The notes beneath the pieces are model-generated. The model was not told where the DNA came from. It made no database searches and saw only the letters and a program-made list of their open reading frames with translations. This document shows positions 44,604 to 54,377 of a stretch of DNA of 64,000 nt, in pieces (positions within the stretch are counted from its first letter, which is position 1; each line of letters begins with the position of its first letter). Source of the stretch: Pseudoalteromonas citrea (lineage in GTDB: Bacteria; Pseudomonadota; Gammaproteobacteria; Enterobacterales; Alteromonadaceae); the NCBI RefSeq assembly GCF_000238375.3, contig NZ_AHBZ03000012.1, positions 62,001-126,000 on the forward strand. The letters run 5' to 3'. The position numbers were made by a program, and so were the translations under genes.

Positions 44604-45821
44604 GTGCTAGCAAACATGCAACAAAAATTGAGTTCAATTGGGCCTGGAATATTAATGGCGACCGCTGCAATTGGAGGCTCTCATTTAGTTGCCGCCACAC
44701 AAGCAGGTGCATTATTTGGTTGGCAATTATTATGGCTGATCGTCGCTGTAAATTTACTCAAATACCCCTTTTTCCGTTTTGGTGTTGAATATACTCTACA
44801 TACAAAAAATAGTGTTATAGAAGGGTACAAACGCCAAGGTAAGATAATATTTGCGATATTCACTGTACTCAATGTTGTGGCTGCAATCGTTAACACCGCA
44901 GGTGTCTTACTCTTAACTGCAAGTCTTCTGCATTACGCACTACCGATGCAAGTGAGCGTCACCACATTATGTTTTGCTATTTTATCAGTCTGCTTAGTGA
45001 TTTTACTTTTTGGCCATTACAAAGTACTTGATAAGGCCAGTAAATGGATTATGAGCTGCTTAACACTCGCAACCATCTCTGCATTGTTGATTGCACTTTT
45101 TCAAGGAAGTGCACACCCAACACCAGAGATCATGCCTGACCCTTACCAGTTGGCTATGCTTGGCTTTTTAGTGGTTCTTATGGGGTGGATGCCAGCACCT
45201 ATTGAAATATCTGCCATTAACTCTCTGTGGATAAAAGCTAAATGTAAAAGCACAACATTTAATTTTCGCCAAGGTATGTTTGATTTCAATCTAGGTTATG
45301 GACTTACAGCCCTTTTGGCTCTCGTATTTTCCGCACTAGGTGTTCTAGTCCAGTTTGGAAGTACCAGCAAAATAGAGCTCGCGGGGGTTGCATTCAGCAA
45401 ACAGTTAATCGACATGTACACACTCACTATTGGAGAATGGGCCCGTAGCCTAGTATCGGCCATCGCCTTTTTATGTATGTTTGGTACCACACTGACTGTA
45501 CTTGATGGGTATGCACGAACCCTTAATGAAGCACTTTGCTTGTCTCGTAACAATACGCCTAAACATAGCTTAACTCTGTTCATACTATTACAAGCTTGTT
45601 TGGGAATGGCTGTGGTGCTCTTTTTTAAAGCGAACTTAAAGGATATGCTTACTTTTGCTATGACCTTAGCATTCGTAACCACCCCGCTGTTTGCTTGGTT
45701 TAATTATCGATTGATGGTAAATATTGAAAAGCCACCCCGTGGCGTACTCAGAGTATTGACATGGGTTGGCCTAATCTATTTATTTGGCTTTGCTCTGCTA
45801 TTTATCTACTGGCGTTTTTAA
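44604..45821 (+). CDS. Nramp-related membrane transporter lacking canonical metal motifs
   Basis: 405 aa, about 11 membrane helices, GTG start with AAGGA 7 bases upstream (an ATG at 44616 is too far from it). The fold follows the Nramp/SLC11 pattern, with GPGILMATAAIGGSHLVAATQAGA at helix 1 and FLVVLMGWMPAPIEISAINSLW at helix 6. Canonical Nramps have DPGN in helix 1 and MPHN in helix 6, supplying the metal ligands. Here these read GGSH and MPAP, so the usual manganese/iron site is gone. Substrate unknown; magnesium or a non-metal compound are possibilities. Closed by a terminator at 45830. Confidence 0.82.
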   Translation: MLANMQQKLSSIGPGILMATAAIGGSHLVAATQAGALFGWQLLWLIVAVNLLKYPFFRFGVEYTLHTKNSVIEGYKRQGKIIFAIFTVLNVVAAIVNTAGVLLLTASLLHYALPMQVSVTTLCFAILSVCLVILLFGHYKVLDKASKWIMSCLTLATISALLIALFQGSAHPTPEIMPDPYQLAMLGFLVVLMGWMPAPIEISAINSLWIKAKCKSTTFNFRQGMFDFNLGYGLTALLALVFSALGVLVQFGSTSKIELAGVAFSKQLIDMYTLTIGEWARSLVSAIAFLCMFGTTLTVLDGYARTLNEALCLSRNNTPKHSLTLFILLQACLGMAVVLFFKANLKDMLTFAMTLAFVTTPLFAWFNYRLMVNIEKPPRGVLRVLTWVGLIYLFGFALLFIYWRF

Positions 45822-45829
45822 GTAGATTG

Positions 45830-45862
45830 AAAAACGTAATAAACGTTGGCTATTACGTTTTT
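45830..45862. terminator. Bidirectional terminator
   Basis: Stem AAAAACGTAATA (45830-45841) with TATTACGTTTTT (45851-45862), between convergent genes, with T-rich arms on both strands. Confidence 0.8.
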
Positions 45863-45879
45863 ACTCTCCCCTTACAGGC

Positions 45880-46965
45880 TCAGCGATTAAGGCGAAAATC
45901 GAGTTGTACTCTAGACTTTGCAGCTACTGCAACCCCATCAACAAATTTAGGGGCATAACGCCATTTTTTAAGCGCTTTAATTGACGTATTTTTAAACCCG
46001 CTACCTTCCTCAGGGTTTAAAATTATAATGTCTTTCACGAAGCCACTGGGCGTGACCGTGAACTCTAGTTGCACGGACCCCTCACGACCCATCTTGGCAG
46101 CTCCCGTGGGATATTTGGGTTCTTTTCTATAAAGAGGAGTTTGCTCAATATTGTCATTCCAAGGCCGCATTTGTGCAATGGCGATGCAATGTTTTGTTGC
46201 TGCTTCTCGGTCCCCTTTTCGCTCATAGGCAGCAACAAGCCTTGAATGTGCAAAGAGCTCGTAAGGGTGCTCAAAATCAAGGTTTTTATCGAAAACATCA
46301 ACCACATTATTCAAACGCTCAATTGCTGCATTATGTCTTTTTCGACCGGTTTCATATGCAGCAACCCACATGTCCACCTCAAGACGGTGCATCGAATCTG
46401 CCGGCAGATGAGTTATATTTATTTCGTCTGTACGTTTAAGATATTGTTTCGCTTTGCGATAATGTTCACGACTTGTAAATAATATTTTTGCCGCTTCAAA
46501 GTTAACTTTTGATTCTAATACTATGTCTTCACTGTACTTTGCGATCTTTAGTGCGTGCTCAATATGTGCATGCCAAGCACTGCGTTTTCCACTTTCCACT
46601 AAAGACTTTGCCAGTGATAACAACGGGTCGATCAACTGTGAGCTTTGAGTGTTGTATAGTTTCTCAGTCGCAGTTACTATCTCTTGATATAACGCAACTT
46701 GCTCTTTTTTCATATCATCTGGCATTGACTCTGCGTAGTTAGCTGCCAAATTCAGAGTATTTTGCTGCCCCTTACCATATACTTTTTGCCCAAGAAAATA
46801 AGCTTTCTTAGCAAGTTCATACTTATCGGTGTCGTTTTTATTTTCCACTGCGTGTTGATAAGCTTGGTAGGCTTGATTAAATTCTTGTTGAGTATTTTGG
46901 CTTGCAAACACGTTGCCAAAGCATAATATCAGTGCTGCGACAGTGCCATAGGTTAATTTACGCAT
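45880..46965 (-). CDS. Periplasmic TPR protein with C-terminal TonB domain
   Basis: 361 aa. A signal peptide (LTYGTVAALILCFGNVFA) is followed by helical TPR-like repeats (about 25-250; QQEFNQAYQAYQHAVENKN, HYRKAKQYLKRTDE, YELFAHSRLVAAYERKGD) and a TonB_C domain (about 265-361; YPTGAAKMGREGSVQLEFTVTPSGFVKDIIILN, ALKKWRYAPKFVDG). It lacks the membrane anchor and Pro-rich spacer of true TonB, so it does not itself energise receptors in the usual way. Proteins of this layout are frequent in Alteromonadales; their role is unclear. Confidence 0.87.
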   Translation of the reverse strand: MRKLTYGTVAALILCFGNVFASQNTQQEFNQAYQAYQHAVENKNDTDKYELAKKAYFLGQKVYGKGQQNTLNLAANYAESMPDDMKKEQVALYQEIVTATEKLYNTQSSQLIDPLLSLAKSLVESGKRSAWHAHIEHALKIAKYSEDIVLESKVNFEAAKILFTSREHYRKAKQYLKRTDEINITHLPADSMHRLEVDMWVAAYETGRKRHNAAIERLNNVVDVFDKNLDFEHPYELFAHSRLVAAYERKGDREAATKHCIAIAQMRPWNDNIEQTPLYRKEPKYPTGAAKMGREGSVQLEFTVTPSGFVKDIIILNPEEGSGFKNTSIKALKKWRYAPKFVDGVAVAAKSRVQLDFRLNR

Positions 46966-47020
46966 ACTATATCCTTATAAGAATAACAATTAACATCTTT
47001 CATGCTTTAATATTGTATAC

Positions 47021-47044
47021 AAAAAAGCCGTGTATAACACGGCT
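47021..47044 (-). terminator. Terminator of the epmC-yfcL operon
   Basis: Stem AGCCGTGT (47026-47033) with ACACGGCT (47037-47044). On the minus strand it runs into TTTTTT (plus A at 47021-47026). Confidence 0.85.
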
Positions 47045-47069
47045 TCAATGTTTTTTATTCTTGTTTGAG

Positions 47070-47345
47070 TTAGCTAAGTGCTTTAACCTGCTCCCAAATA
47101 GACACAACATGGGTCTTATCTTCGTCGGTTAGTTCACCATTGCGGTAAGCTTTCACTAAACTTTTTTCTACGTTATCGTTAAGCTCTGTTGGGCTTAAAT
47201 CTTCGCCTTCAACTTGGGCATACCCTACAGCAAGGTCAAAGTGGCCACGTAAATAACCGCCTGCAAATAGCTCATCATCACTCGCTTTATCAACTAGATC
47301 ATCAAAAAATTGCTGGGCAGCTGTTACATAGTCTTGAAATGACAT
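47070..47345 (-). CDS. yfcL: YfcL family protein
   Basis: 91-aa soluble helical protein matching E. coli YfcL at the signature DKASDDELFAGGYLRGHFDLAVGYAQVEG and at the end (LTDEDKTHVVSIWEQV). Function unknown. As in E. coli it lies close to epmC, here with one extra gene between. AGGAG sits just upstream of the start. Last gene of the operon. Confidence 0.88.
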   Translation of the reverse strand: MSFQDYVTAAQQFFDDLVDKASDDELFAGGYLRGHFDLAVGYAQVEGEDLSPTELNDNVEKSLVKAYRNGELTDEDKTHVVSIWEQVKALS

Positions 47346-47353
47346 TATTTCTC

Positions 47354-48481
47354 CTAATTTAAATCTGGGTGGCCTACGGCATACATCACGTAATCATTGT
47401 ACCCTGTGATCACACGAATATAACCACTTAATTCATTATCTAACGATTGATCTCCGGTATCGGCAATGAGTGGACGGCCATTTAGCGCTTGTAATTTAGT
47501 TTTTGTTGCCACAATTAGAATGTTCTCTCGCCCTACTTTACGTATTACATCCGGGCTTAATTGTTGATTGCCACGTCCAAAAATATGCCCTTGACCACCA
47601 ATAAGCGTGATCACTAACTTCGTTGGATGAGTGCCAGTACAATCGTAAAGCTGAGCTGCTGTCATATCTTGACCTATCAGCTCGTGATCTTTTATTAAAT
47701 CAACACCTAACAATGTATTATCTAAGCCTAGCTCTTCCATAACCGCAGCAACAGTGGACCCTGAGCCCATAATATATTGCTCATCTTCATCCATCTCACT
47801 GATCACATAAGCTGCTAAGTCAGCCAGCACCAGTTCGTCTGTTTCTTTGCCACCATTTTTAACACTTTGCACATAACGAAGTTCAGATGGCACTTGCATT
47901 TCACCGTAGCGTTTCGCTTTTACAGTGCCTTGTCGAAATGCACTTTCATCAATGTCCATCACATTAGCATCTGCTAACGTAACCAACTCACCCTTAACCA
48001 GCATCTCAACGACTCTTCCTGCCGCTTTTGGTGTAATAGCATAAACACCCGAATGTATCTTACAGCCAGCTGGAACGCCTAGCACTGGGACTTGATCTGC
48101 CACAGCAGCACAAATATTCCTCGCGGTTCCATCACCACCCGCAAATAAAATCATATCAACCCCTTGTGCCACCATTTCTGCTGCTGCAGATTCTGTGTCT
48201 TGAGGGCATGTTTTGGTCTCTGTAGATAAAACAACTTCTGTTTCAAAGCCCAGCTCTTTTGCACACGACTCACCCATTTGGCCATTGACCGTGTAAATTT
48301 TCAATTCATCTGCGTATGGTACTAGCAACTCTAATGCTTGCTTAGTACGCATATTGGCTTTTGGCTCAGCGCCCAATGCTAACGCTTGCTCTGCGGTATC
48401 TTCACCATCACTGCCTTTGAGTGCAACGCTACCACCTAAGCCCGCAACTGGGTTTATAATTAAGCCAAGCTTAAACTGCAT
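47354..48481 (-). CDS. ATP-NAD kinase / AcoX-family protein
   Basis: 375-aa member of the NAD kinase-like superfamily. It has the start LGLIINPVAGLGG, the nucleotide-binding GGDGTARN (within MILFAGGDGTARNICAAV), VPAGCKIHSGVYAITPKAAG and DLIKDHELIGQ. It is longer than housekeeping NadK (about 290 aa) and belongs to the AcoX-like branch, whose substrate is not established. It starts 11 bases inside epmC, so it is translationally coupled to the EF-P hydroxylase, and is followed 8 bases later by yfcL. Confidence 0.85.
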   Translation of the reverse strand: MQFKLGLIINPVAGLGGSVALKGSDGEDTAEQALALGAEPKANMRTKQALELLVPYADELKIYTVNGQMGESCAKELGFETEVVLSTETKTCPQDTESAAAEMVAQGVDMILFAGGDGTARNICAAVADQVPVLGVPAGCKIHSGVYAITPKAAGRVVEMLVKGELVTLADANVMDIDESAFRQGTVKAKRYGEMQVPSELRYVQSVKNGGKETDELVLADLAAYVISEMDEDEQYIMGSGSTVAAVMEELGLDNTLLGVDLIKDHELIGQDMTAAQLYDCTGTHPTKLVITLIGGQGHIFGRGNQQLSPDVIRKVGRENILIVATKTKLQALNGRPLIADTGDQSLDNELSGYIRVITGYNDYVMYAVGHPDLN

Positions 48482-49028
48482 CTAAAAACTCCTCTGGGCA
48501 TTGCCACTCTAACTGCGCTGCAGTGAGTGGCCAAGGTGTGCCATAAAATTCACACAAGGCTTTTAATAACGTCTCAGTGCGTTCACTAAATCCATTTTCA
48601 ACTAAACTCAGTAACCGCTTATGAACACGCGTTTGGAAACTAAAACGACATGTTTGCGCGCCATTTAAATTATCAATCGAGACATTAAACGCAAAACCCG
48701 CTGCTATACTCAACGCCCACTCAATCGCCTGAGGCTTAACCTCAGCATTCTCAAATTCAAGTTGCTGCTCTCTATCACGACCATCAGGGCAATACCAATA
48801 GCCATAATCTTCTAACAAGCGGCGGTGTTCACCCGCAACTAACCAATGCGCAACTTCATGTAATGCACTAGCATAAAAGCCATGTGCAAACACAATTTGA
48901 TGAAACGGGGTTTCAATACTTGCAGGAATATAAATAGGTTCGTGCTGACCTTTTATGAGCTTACAGTTATACGTTTGATAAAAGCTCTCGTCGAATATAC
49001 GAATTAGATCGTGGATCTGATGTGTCAA
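48471..49028 (-). CDS. epmC: Elongation factor P hydroxylase
   Basis: 185 aa (E. coli EpmC/YfcM 182). Hydroxylates the beta-lysyl-lysine on EF-P, the last step of its modification. It shows the metal-binding H-E-V-A-H motif in YASALHEVAHWLVAGEHRR and the family segments DYGYWYCPDGRDREQQ and FENAEVKPQAIEWALSIAAGF. epmA and epmB are not in this window. First gene of an operon with the NAD-kinase-like gene and yfcL. Confidence 0.93.
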   Translation of the reverse strand: MTHQIHDLIRIFDESFYQTYNCKLIKGQHEPIYIPASIETPFHQIVFAHGFYASALHEVAHWLVAGEHRRLLEDYGYWYCPDGRDREQQLEFENAEVKPQAIEWALSIAAGFAFNVSIDNLNGAQTCRFSFQTRVHKRLLSLVENGFSERTETLLKALCEFYGTPWPLTAAQLEWQCPEEFLDAV

Positions 49029-49606
49029 AGTCGTAATAGTTCCAAGTTAGAAGGGGTGAGACAATCGGTGTATTGTACGGTTTTTTACCGCTAATGTAAA
49101 AAACCAGACCGTATCATAACGGACTGATAATCGGTAAAAACACGATAACTCACCCTGTTATTTGCATAACTAAGCTGTCTTTATTCATAAATTTTCAGTA
49201 TGTAAACTTGGAAAATCAACCTCAATGCGACAGCTTTGATTATTGATATTTAAAGTTTAAACAAAGATGAATAATACCCTTTTTAATATCATTACTCTCA
49301 TAGCGCAAAACTTCATTCTTTAGCTATCCACAACGCCTGATATTTCAATATGAATTTTATTGCCAAACAAGCACATCAACAATAAAGGGTGACAAGACGT
49401 ATATCTGATTTTTCGAAAGTAAAGCTACGCCATAAAACCAAGAAGATCGAGAATATTAAACAGCTGATAACTTACTAATTAAAGGAAGGCCTACAAGTAC
49501 CGATTTTACTTAAAGTGCACAATTATGCAGATTAAAAAAGCGCCAAACTTGCAAAAAAAAAGCTATGCAATGCATAGCTTTTCTCAAAATAGAATACAAA
49601 AGTACT
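49029..49606. other. Intergenic region upstream of epmC
   Basis: 578 bases. It contains a hairpin near epmC (GGTTTTTTAC 49079-49088 with GTAAAAAACC 49096-49105) and the fadIJ terminator (49553-49583). The remaining 400 AT-rich bases contain no frame with a ribosome site and no recognised operator. Confidence 0.55.
49553..49583 (-). terminator. Terminator of fadIJ
   Basis: Self-complementary AAAAGCTATGCA / TGCATAGCTTTT centred at 49570. Read on the minus strand the stem continues into eight or more T (plus A at 49553-49561), 25 bases after the fadJ stop. Confidence 0.88.
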
Positions 49607-51817
49607 TTATGCGGGTTTTTCTTCCCCATTTTGCTCTGATACAGTGTCATTGATCTCGGTCGCAGGCTCTTTTACCTCTTCAGTCGACACTTCAACCAAT
49701 GTAGCCACTGACTTGTTTTTGGTGTAGAAACTATCACCAGACTCAGCCAGAGCCATTAAGCTTTCAGCTGGAGTAAAGACCGCATTTTCTGAGGCATAAG
49801 TTGATAGCTCAGAACATACCTTATTAATCCCGCGCTTATCCATATAGCTAAATGGCCCACCTAGGAATGGTGGAAAACCAATACCGAAAATGGCACCAAT
49901 ATCACCATCTCTGGCGCTACTAATAATGCCTTCATCTAAACAACGGGCTGCCTCATTTAACATTTGCGCCACACAGCGGCTGGCAATTTCTTGCTTATTT
50001 AGTCGTGGGCTCTGGGTAATACCCAATAACTCATAGACTGACTCGTCAACTTTTTTACCTTTTTTCTCATAGGTATAAAATCCACGACCGGTCTTTCTGC
50101 CAAGGCGTTTAGAGTCAATTAAGCGTTCAAATGCATTTGGCGCTTTAAAGCGATCGCCTAGCTCTTTCTCTAAAATTGGTGCGATTTTAGATCCAATGTC
50201 AATGCCAACTTCATCCAACAAAGCCAATGGTCCAACAGGAAAGCCAAATTCAACCAATGCCTGATCAATTTTGTCTATTGGTTCACCCGCAAGAAGTAAA
50301 TTAGCGGCTTCATTGACATACGGCGCCAAAATACGATTGACATAAAACCCTGCTTTGTCTTTCACAACGATAGGCGTTTTCCCTTGCTTTCGTGCAAAGT
50401 TAACGGTTCTAGCAATCGTGGTCTCTGACGTACCTTCATGAGGAATGATCTCGACTAAAGGCATTTTTTCTACCGGTGAAAAATAATGCAGACCAATCAC
50501 ATTTTCGGGTCGTTGCGCTTGTTCAGCAATCTGAGAGATAGGTAAAGATGACGTATTACTCGCAAAGATTGTATCTTCACGGCTTTCACGCTCAATATCA
50601 GCCACCATGCTTTGCTTCAGTTGTAAATCTTCAAATACCGCTTCAATGACCATATCAACATGTTTAAACGCCGTGTAGTCAGTACTGCCAGTGATCCGAT
50701 TCATCGTCAGCTGAAGTTCAGCCTTAGACATAATACGGCGTTTTTGACGCTTTGAAAGAATCTTATAACTATAATTCATTGCGTTGCTCACACCTTGGTG
50801 CGCCACGTCTTTAATTCGTACTAATGCACCCGCTTTAACTGCACTCACATGCGCAATACCAGCGCCCATTAAGCCACCACCTAATACAGCGGTGCGTTTT
50901 ATTGGCTGCGCATCATCACTTTTATATTCTTTTTTCATCTCTGTCGTGGCAAAGAAAATACCACGTAATGAACGAGATACCTCTGTCATTACCAAATCAG
51001 CAAACCCTTCGGCTTCAGTTTTATAAGCTTTTAACTCACCTAACTCAACCGATGCACGTACCGCTTTGATTATATTCAACGGTGCAGGGTAATGCCCCCC
51101 CGTCTTCTTCATAACGTTATCTTGGGCTTTCTTAAAGATAATATTTCGGCCAAACGGATTCGACTCCAATAACTTACTGACTTTATCAAGCTTTGGTTGC
51201 GCTGCTTTTGCCTTGCCTTTCGTGGCAAACTTGGCTGCCACATCAAGTAAAATACTGTGTGGCACACTGTCATTCACTAAGCCCGCTTTCTTTGCTTGCT
51301 TAGCACGAACTTGTTTGCCCGTTAACATCCACTCCAACGCCTTTTGAATACCAACAAGCTTAGGTAAACGCTGAGTACCACCGCCTCCAGGTAATAAACC
51401 AAGCTGAACTTCAGGTAAACCAAGTTTAGTAATATCACTGTCAGTACAAACCCGATAATCACAGGCTAAAGCAAACTCTAACCCGCCACCAAGGGCTGCA
51501 CCATGAATAGCAGCAACAGTTGGATAAGGTTGCTTTTTCATAGTGAAAAAGGCCTGCTGGCACATTTCAGACAATGCTAGTGCATCTTCACGATTTTGTG
51601 CATTATCAAGCATTTTAATGTCAGCACCAGCGATGAAATTATCCGATTTTCCACTGATAAACACCATCCCGGTGATATTGTCGTCACTGCCTTGCTTTAA
51701 AATAGCGAGTAAGTCATCAGCGAAGCTATCGCGTAACGTATTCATTTTCTCGTCAGGTACGTCAATCGTGACAATAGCAACGCGTCTGTCGTTTAATTCA
51801 TAACTAAATACTGACAT
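49607..51817 (-). CDS. fadJ: Fatty acid oxidation complex alpha subunit
   Basis: 736 aa from Met 51817 (MSVFSYEL); a longer frame to 51865 lies inside fadI and is not used. The enoyl-CoA hydratase part (about 1-190) has FIAGADIKML and IHGAALGGGLEFALACDYRV, and LGLPEVQLGLLPGGGGTQRLP with the catalytic Glu. The 3-hydroxyacyl-CoA dehydrogenase part (about 310-690) has VLGGGLMGAGIAHVSA, NTSSLPISQIA and GLHYFSPVEKMPLVEII. Catalyses two central steps of beta-oxidation. It starts on the last base of the fadI stop (TAATG), so the two are coupled. A short acidic tail (EEVKEPATEINDTVSEQNG) is extra. Confidence 0.95.
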   Translation of the reverse strand: MSVFSYELNDRRVAIVTIDVPDEKMNTLRDSFADDLLAILKQGSDDNITGMVFISGKSDNFIAGADIKMLDNAQNREDALALSEMCQQAFFTMKKQPYPTVAAIHGAALGGGLEFALACDYRVCTDSDITKLGLPEVQLGLLPGGGGTQRLPKLVGIQKALEWMLTGKQVRAKQAKKAGLVNDSVPHSILLDVAAKFATKGKAKAAQPKLDKVSKLLESNPFGRNIIFKKAQDNVMKKTGGHYPAPLNIIKAVRASVELGELKAYKTEAEGFADLVMTEVSRSLRGIFFATTEMKKEYKSDDAQPIKRTAVLGGGLMGAGIAHVSAVKAGALVRIKDVAHQGVSNAMNYSYKILSKRQKRRIMSKAELQLTMNRITGSTDYTAFKHVDMVIEAVFEDLQLKQSMVADIERESREDTIFASNTSSLPISQIAEQAQRPENVIGLHYFSPVEKMPLVEIIPHEGTSETTIARTVNFARKQGKTPIVVKDKAGFYVNRILAPYVNEAANLLLAGEPIDKIDQALVEFGFPVGPLALLDEVGIDIGSKIAPILEKELGDRFKAPNAFERLIDSKRLGRKTGRGFYTYEKKGKKVDESVYELLGITQSPRLNKQEIASRCVAQMLNEAARCLDEGIISSARDGDIGAIFGIGFPPFLGGPFSYMDKRGINKVCSELSTYASENAVFTPAESLMALAESGDSFYTKNKSVATLVEVSTEEVKEPATEINDTVSEQNGEEKPA

Positions 51818-53127
51818 TATGCACTCTCCAATACAAAGGCCGCACCTAATCCACCCGCCGCACATGCAGTGGTTAATGCTAGTCCGCCGCCACGGCGTTT
51901 TAATTCATGTAGGCTTTGCGTAATTAAACGCGCCCCCGTTGCTGCAAATGGATGGCCATATGCCAATGAGCCACCATTTACATTAAATTTATCCATATCA
52001 ATTTCACCTAACGCTTTTGAGCGGCCTAACTGTTCTTTGGCAAACTTATCACTGCCAAACATTTTCATATTTGCCAATGCTTGTGCCGCAAACGCCTCAT
52101 GCATTTCAATAAGGTCTAAGTCTTGTAAAGTGATCCCTGCTCTATCTAAGGCTATAGGCGTTGAGTGCGCCGGCCCCATTAACATATCTTGCTCCACACC
52201 AATGGCAGAAAACGCGAAACTGCGTACATAACCAAGTATGTCATACCCAAGTGCCTTCGCTTTACTTTCACTCATCATAAGAACAGCCGCCGCACCATCA
52301 GTAAGTGGGGTCGCATTGGCTGCAGTTACCGAACCATGCACCCTATCAAATACCGGTTTCAACTTGGCATAGCCTTCAAGTGTTGAATTGCCACGAATAT
52401 TATTATCTTGTTCGATGAATGATTTATAAGGCGGTACGTGCGCGGCCATCACTTCTTCAGCGAGTAAACCATCTGCCCATGCCTTTGCAGCTAATGAATG
52501 CGAACGATGTGCCATGGCATCTTGATCTGCACGACTAATACCATGTGTTTTCGCCATCTGCTCTGCGGTTTGACCCATAGACAGACCAGTCGAATACTCA
52601 GCAACGGCAGGCGGCACTGGCATTAAATCTTTTAAGCGTAACTTAGAGAAAATCTTCAATCGCTGGCCTAATGTGCGCGCTTTAGTCAAATCGACTAAAC
52701 TACCAGCCAACTTCTTACTGACCCCAATAGGTAAAACTGAAGAAGAATCGGCACCACCCGCAATCCCTACTGTCGCAGAGCCTGCTATGATAGATTCGGC
52801 AACATTTGCAATAGCTTGAAAGCTGGTTGCACATGCCCGAGATACTGAATATGCATCAACTGATGTTGGCATGCCTGTACCCAATACGATTTCGCGTGCT
52901 ATATTTGGCGCTTCTGGCATTTGTACCACTTGACCAAAAACCAATTGATCTATTTCACTTTTATCGAAATTAAGTCGCTCAAGCATTTCATTAACGACCA
53001 ACTTACCCAAATCTAAAGCGGGTACATGATGAAAAGCAGTCGCTTGCTTGGCAAATGGCGTACGTAATCCACTTACAATCGCGATTCTATCGCCCTTTGT
53101 TGTTTTTAGAATATTTTGTTCAGACAT
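51817..53127 (-). CDS. fadI: 3-ketoacyl-CoA thiolase
   Basis: 436 aa, exactly the length of E. coli FadI. The nucleophilic Cys is in [18 protein letters not shown]; the catalytic His and second Cys lie in [15 protein letters not shown] and [16 protein letters not shown], with [11 protein letters not shown] between. Cleaves 3-ketoacyl-CoA with CoA to release acetyl-CoA. First gene of fadIJ. A FadR-type palindrome lies 20-34 bases before the ATG, so expression is probably repressed until long-chain acyl-CoA accumulates. Confidence 0.96.
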   Translation of the reverse strand: MSEQNILKTTKGDRIAIVSGLRTPFAKQATAFHHVPALDLGKLVVNEMLERLNFDKSEIDQLVFGQVVQMPEAPNIAREIVLGTGMPTSVDAYSVSRACATSFQAIANVAESIIAGSATVGIAGGADSSSVLPIGVSKKLAGSLVDLTKARTLGQRLKIFSKLRLKDLMPVPPAVAEYSTGLSMGQTAEQMAKTHGISRADQDAMAHRSHSLAAKAWADGLLAEEVMAAHVPPYKSFIEQDNNIRGNSTLEGYAKLKPVFDRVHGSVTAANATPLTDGAAAVLMMSESKAKALGYDILGYVRSFAFSAIGVEQDMLMGPAHSTPIALDRAGITLQDLDLIEMHEAFAAQALANMKMFGSDKFAKEQLGRSKALGEIDMDKFNVNGGSLAYGHPFAATGARLITQSLHELKRRGGGLALTTACAAGGLGAAFVLESA

Positions 53128-53146
53128 TGATTTCGCTCTCCCGCTG

Positions 53147-53161
53147 ACAGGTCTGACCTGT
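53147..53161 (-). promoter_or_regulatory. FadR-type operator upstream of fadI
   Basis: ACAGGTCTGACCTGT is a perfect 7-1-7 palindrome containing the FadR core GGTCNGACC. It lies 20 bases from the fadI start, a position suited to repression. Confidence 0.78.
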
Positions 53162-53420
53162 TTTATTTATCCTGATTCTAAACAACCCCTTTCATAATGC
53201 CAATAGAAAATTCACTATTGATGAGAAAAGAAGCAAACACCCCCTACCCTAGTTTGTTTTTTGCACAGTCGCAAAAGTTATTGAAAAAACAAGGGAACTA
53301 ATTGAAAAAATAGAGTCTAACTTAACGCAAAATTATCCATAAATTAATTTGAAAGACTTGAGTTCTTACGGTGAAATCCTTATAACTTAGGAAAAAATTT
53401 GTCAGTACAAGGACAAAGCA

Positions 53421-54377
53421 ATGGCAGTAAATGAATTTTCTGAATTAAAAAATTACCTCGATACGCAAATTATTGGTCAGCCAGAGCTGACTCAAGCATT
53501 ATTAATTGCTGTATTAGCAGACGGTCACCTGCTCGTTGAAGGTCCGCCTGGTTTAGCGAAGACCCGTGCAGTAAACGCATTGGCAAAGGGGATTGAAGGC
53601 AGCTTTCAACGTGTACAATTTACCCCTGACTTATTACCGGCTGACGTTACTGGTACCGATATCTATCGCCAGCAGACCAATGAGTTTGTTTTTGAAAAAG
53701 GCCCACTGTTTCATAACTTGATATTGGCCGACGAAATCAACCGTGCACCAGCCAAAGTGCAATCGGCTTTATTAGAGGCCATGGCTGAACGACAAATCAC
53801 AGTCGGAAAAAATACCTATCCGCTCTCTGATCTATTTATGGTTATGGCTACTCAGAACCCATTAGAGCAAGAAGGTACATACCCACTACCAGAAGCACAG
53901 TTAGACCGCTTTTTACTACACTTAAATATTGATTACCCTGGTGCAGAAAACGAGCTAGCAATTTTACGCCTTACACGTGGCGAAGCGCTTTTGGAACAAG
54001 CACCAACCTTTACGCCTATCAGCCAAGCAACCTTATTTGCTGCGAGAAAAGGCGTGTTATCTATGCACTTGGCTGAACCGCTTGAACAATATTTGGTGCA
54101 ATTGATCATTGCTACCCGCGAAGCCAGTAAGCTAGATGCACAATTGGGTGCATGGATTGAGTTTGGCGCCAGCCCCAGAGCCACGATTGCACTAGATAAA
54201 TGTGCGCGTGCCAATGCATGGCTTCATAACCGTGAGTTTGTTACTCCAGAAGACATTCAAGGCGTTGTGTTCAATGTATTACGCCATCGTATTATTTTAA
54301 GTTACGAAGCTCAAGCTGATGGGATCACCAAAGACCAAGTTATCAGCCGTATTTTAGAACTTGTTCCAGTACCGTGA
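53421..54377 (+). CDS. MoxR-family AAA+ ATPase
   Basis: 318 aa. Walker A GPPGLAKTR (G41-K47-T48), Walker B LILADEINRAPAKVQSALLEAM, sensor 1 MATQNPLEQEGTYPLPEAQLDRF and the C-terminal lid domain (GASPRATIALDKCARANAWLHNREFVTPEDI). MoxR ATPases act as chaperones, often working on partner proteins with von Willebrand A domains; two of these are encoded downstream. First gene of a six-gene operon with very short gaps. Confidence 0.95.
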   Translation: MAVNEFSELKNYLDTQIIGQPELTQALLIAVLADGHLLVEGPPGLAKTRAVNALAKGIEGSFQRVQFTPDLLPADVTGTDIYRQQTNEFVFEKGPLFHNLILADEINRAPAKVQSALLEAMAERQITVGKNTYPLSDLFMVMATQNPLEQEGTYPLPEAQLDRFLLHLNIDYPGAENELAILRLTRGEALLEQAPTFTPISQATLFAARKGVLSMHLAEPLEQYLVQLIIATREASKLDAQLGAWIEFGASPRATIALDKCARANAWLHNREFVTPEDIQGVVFNVLRHRIILSYEAQADGITKDQVISRILELVPVP

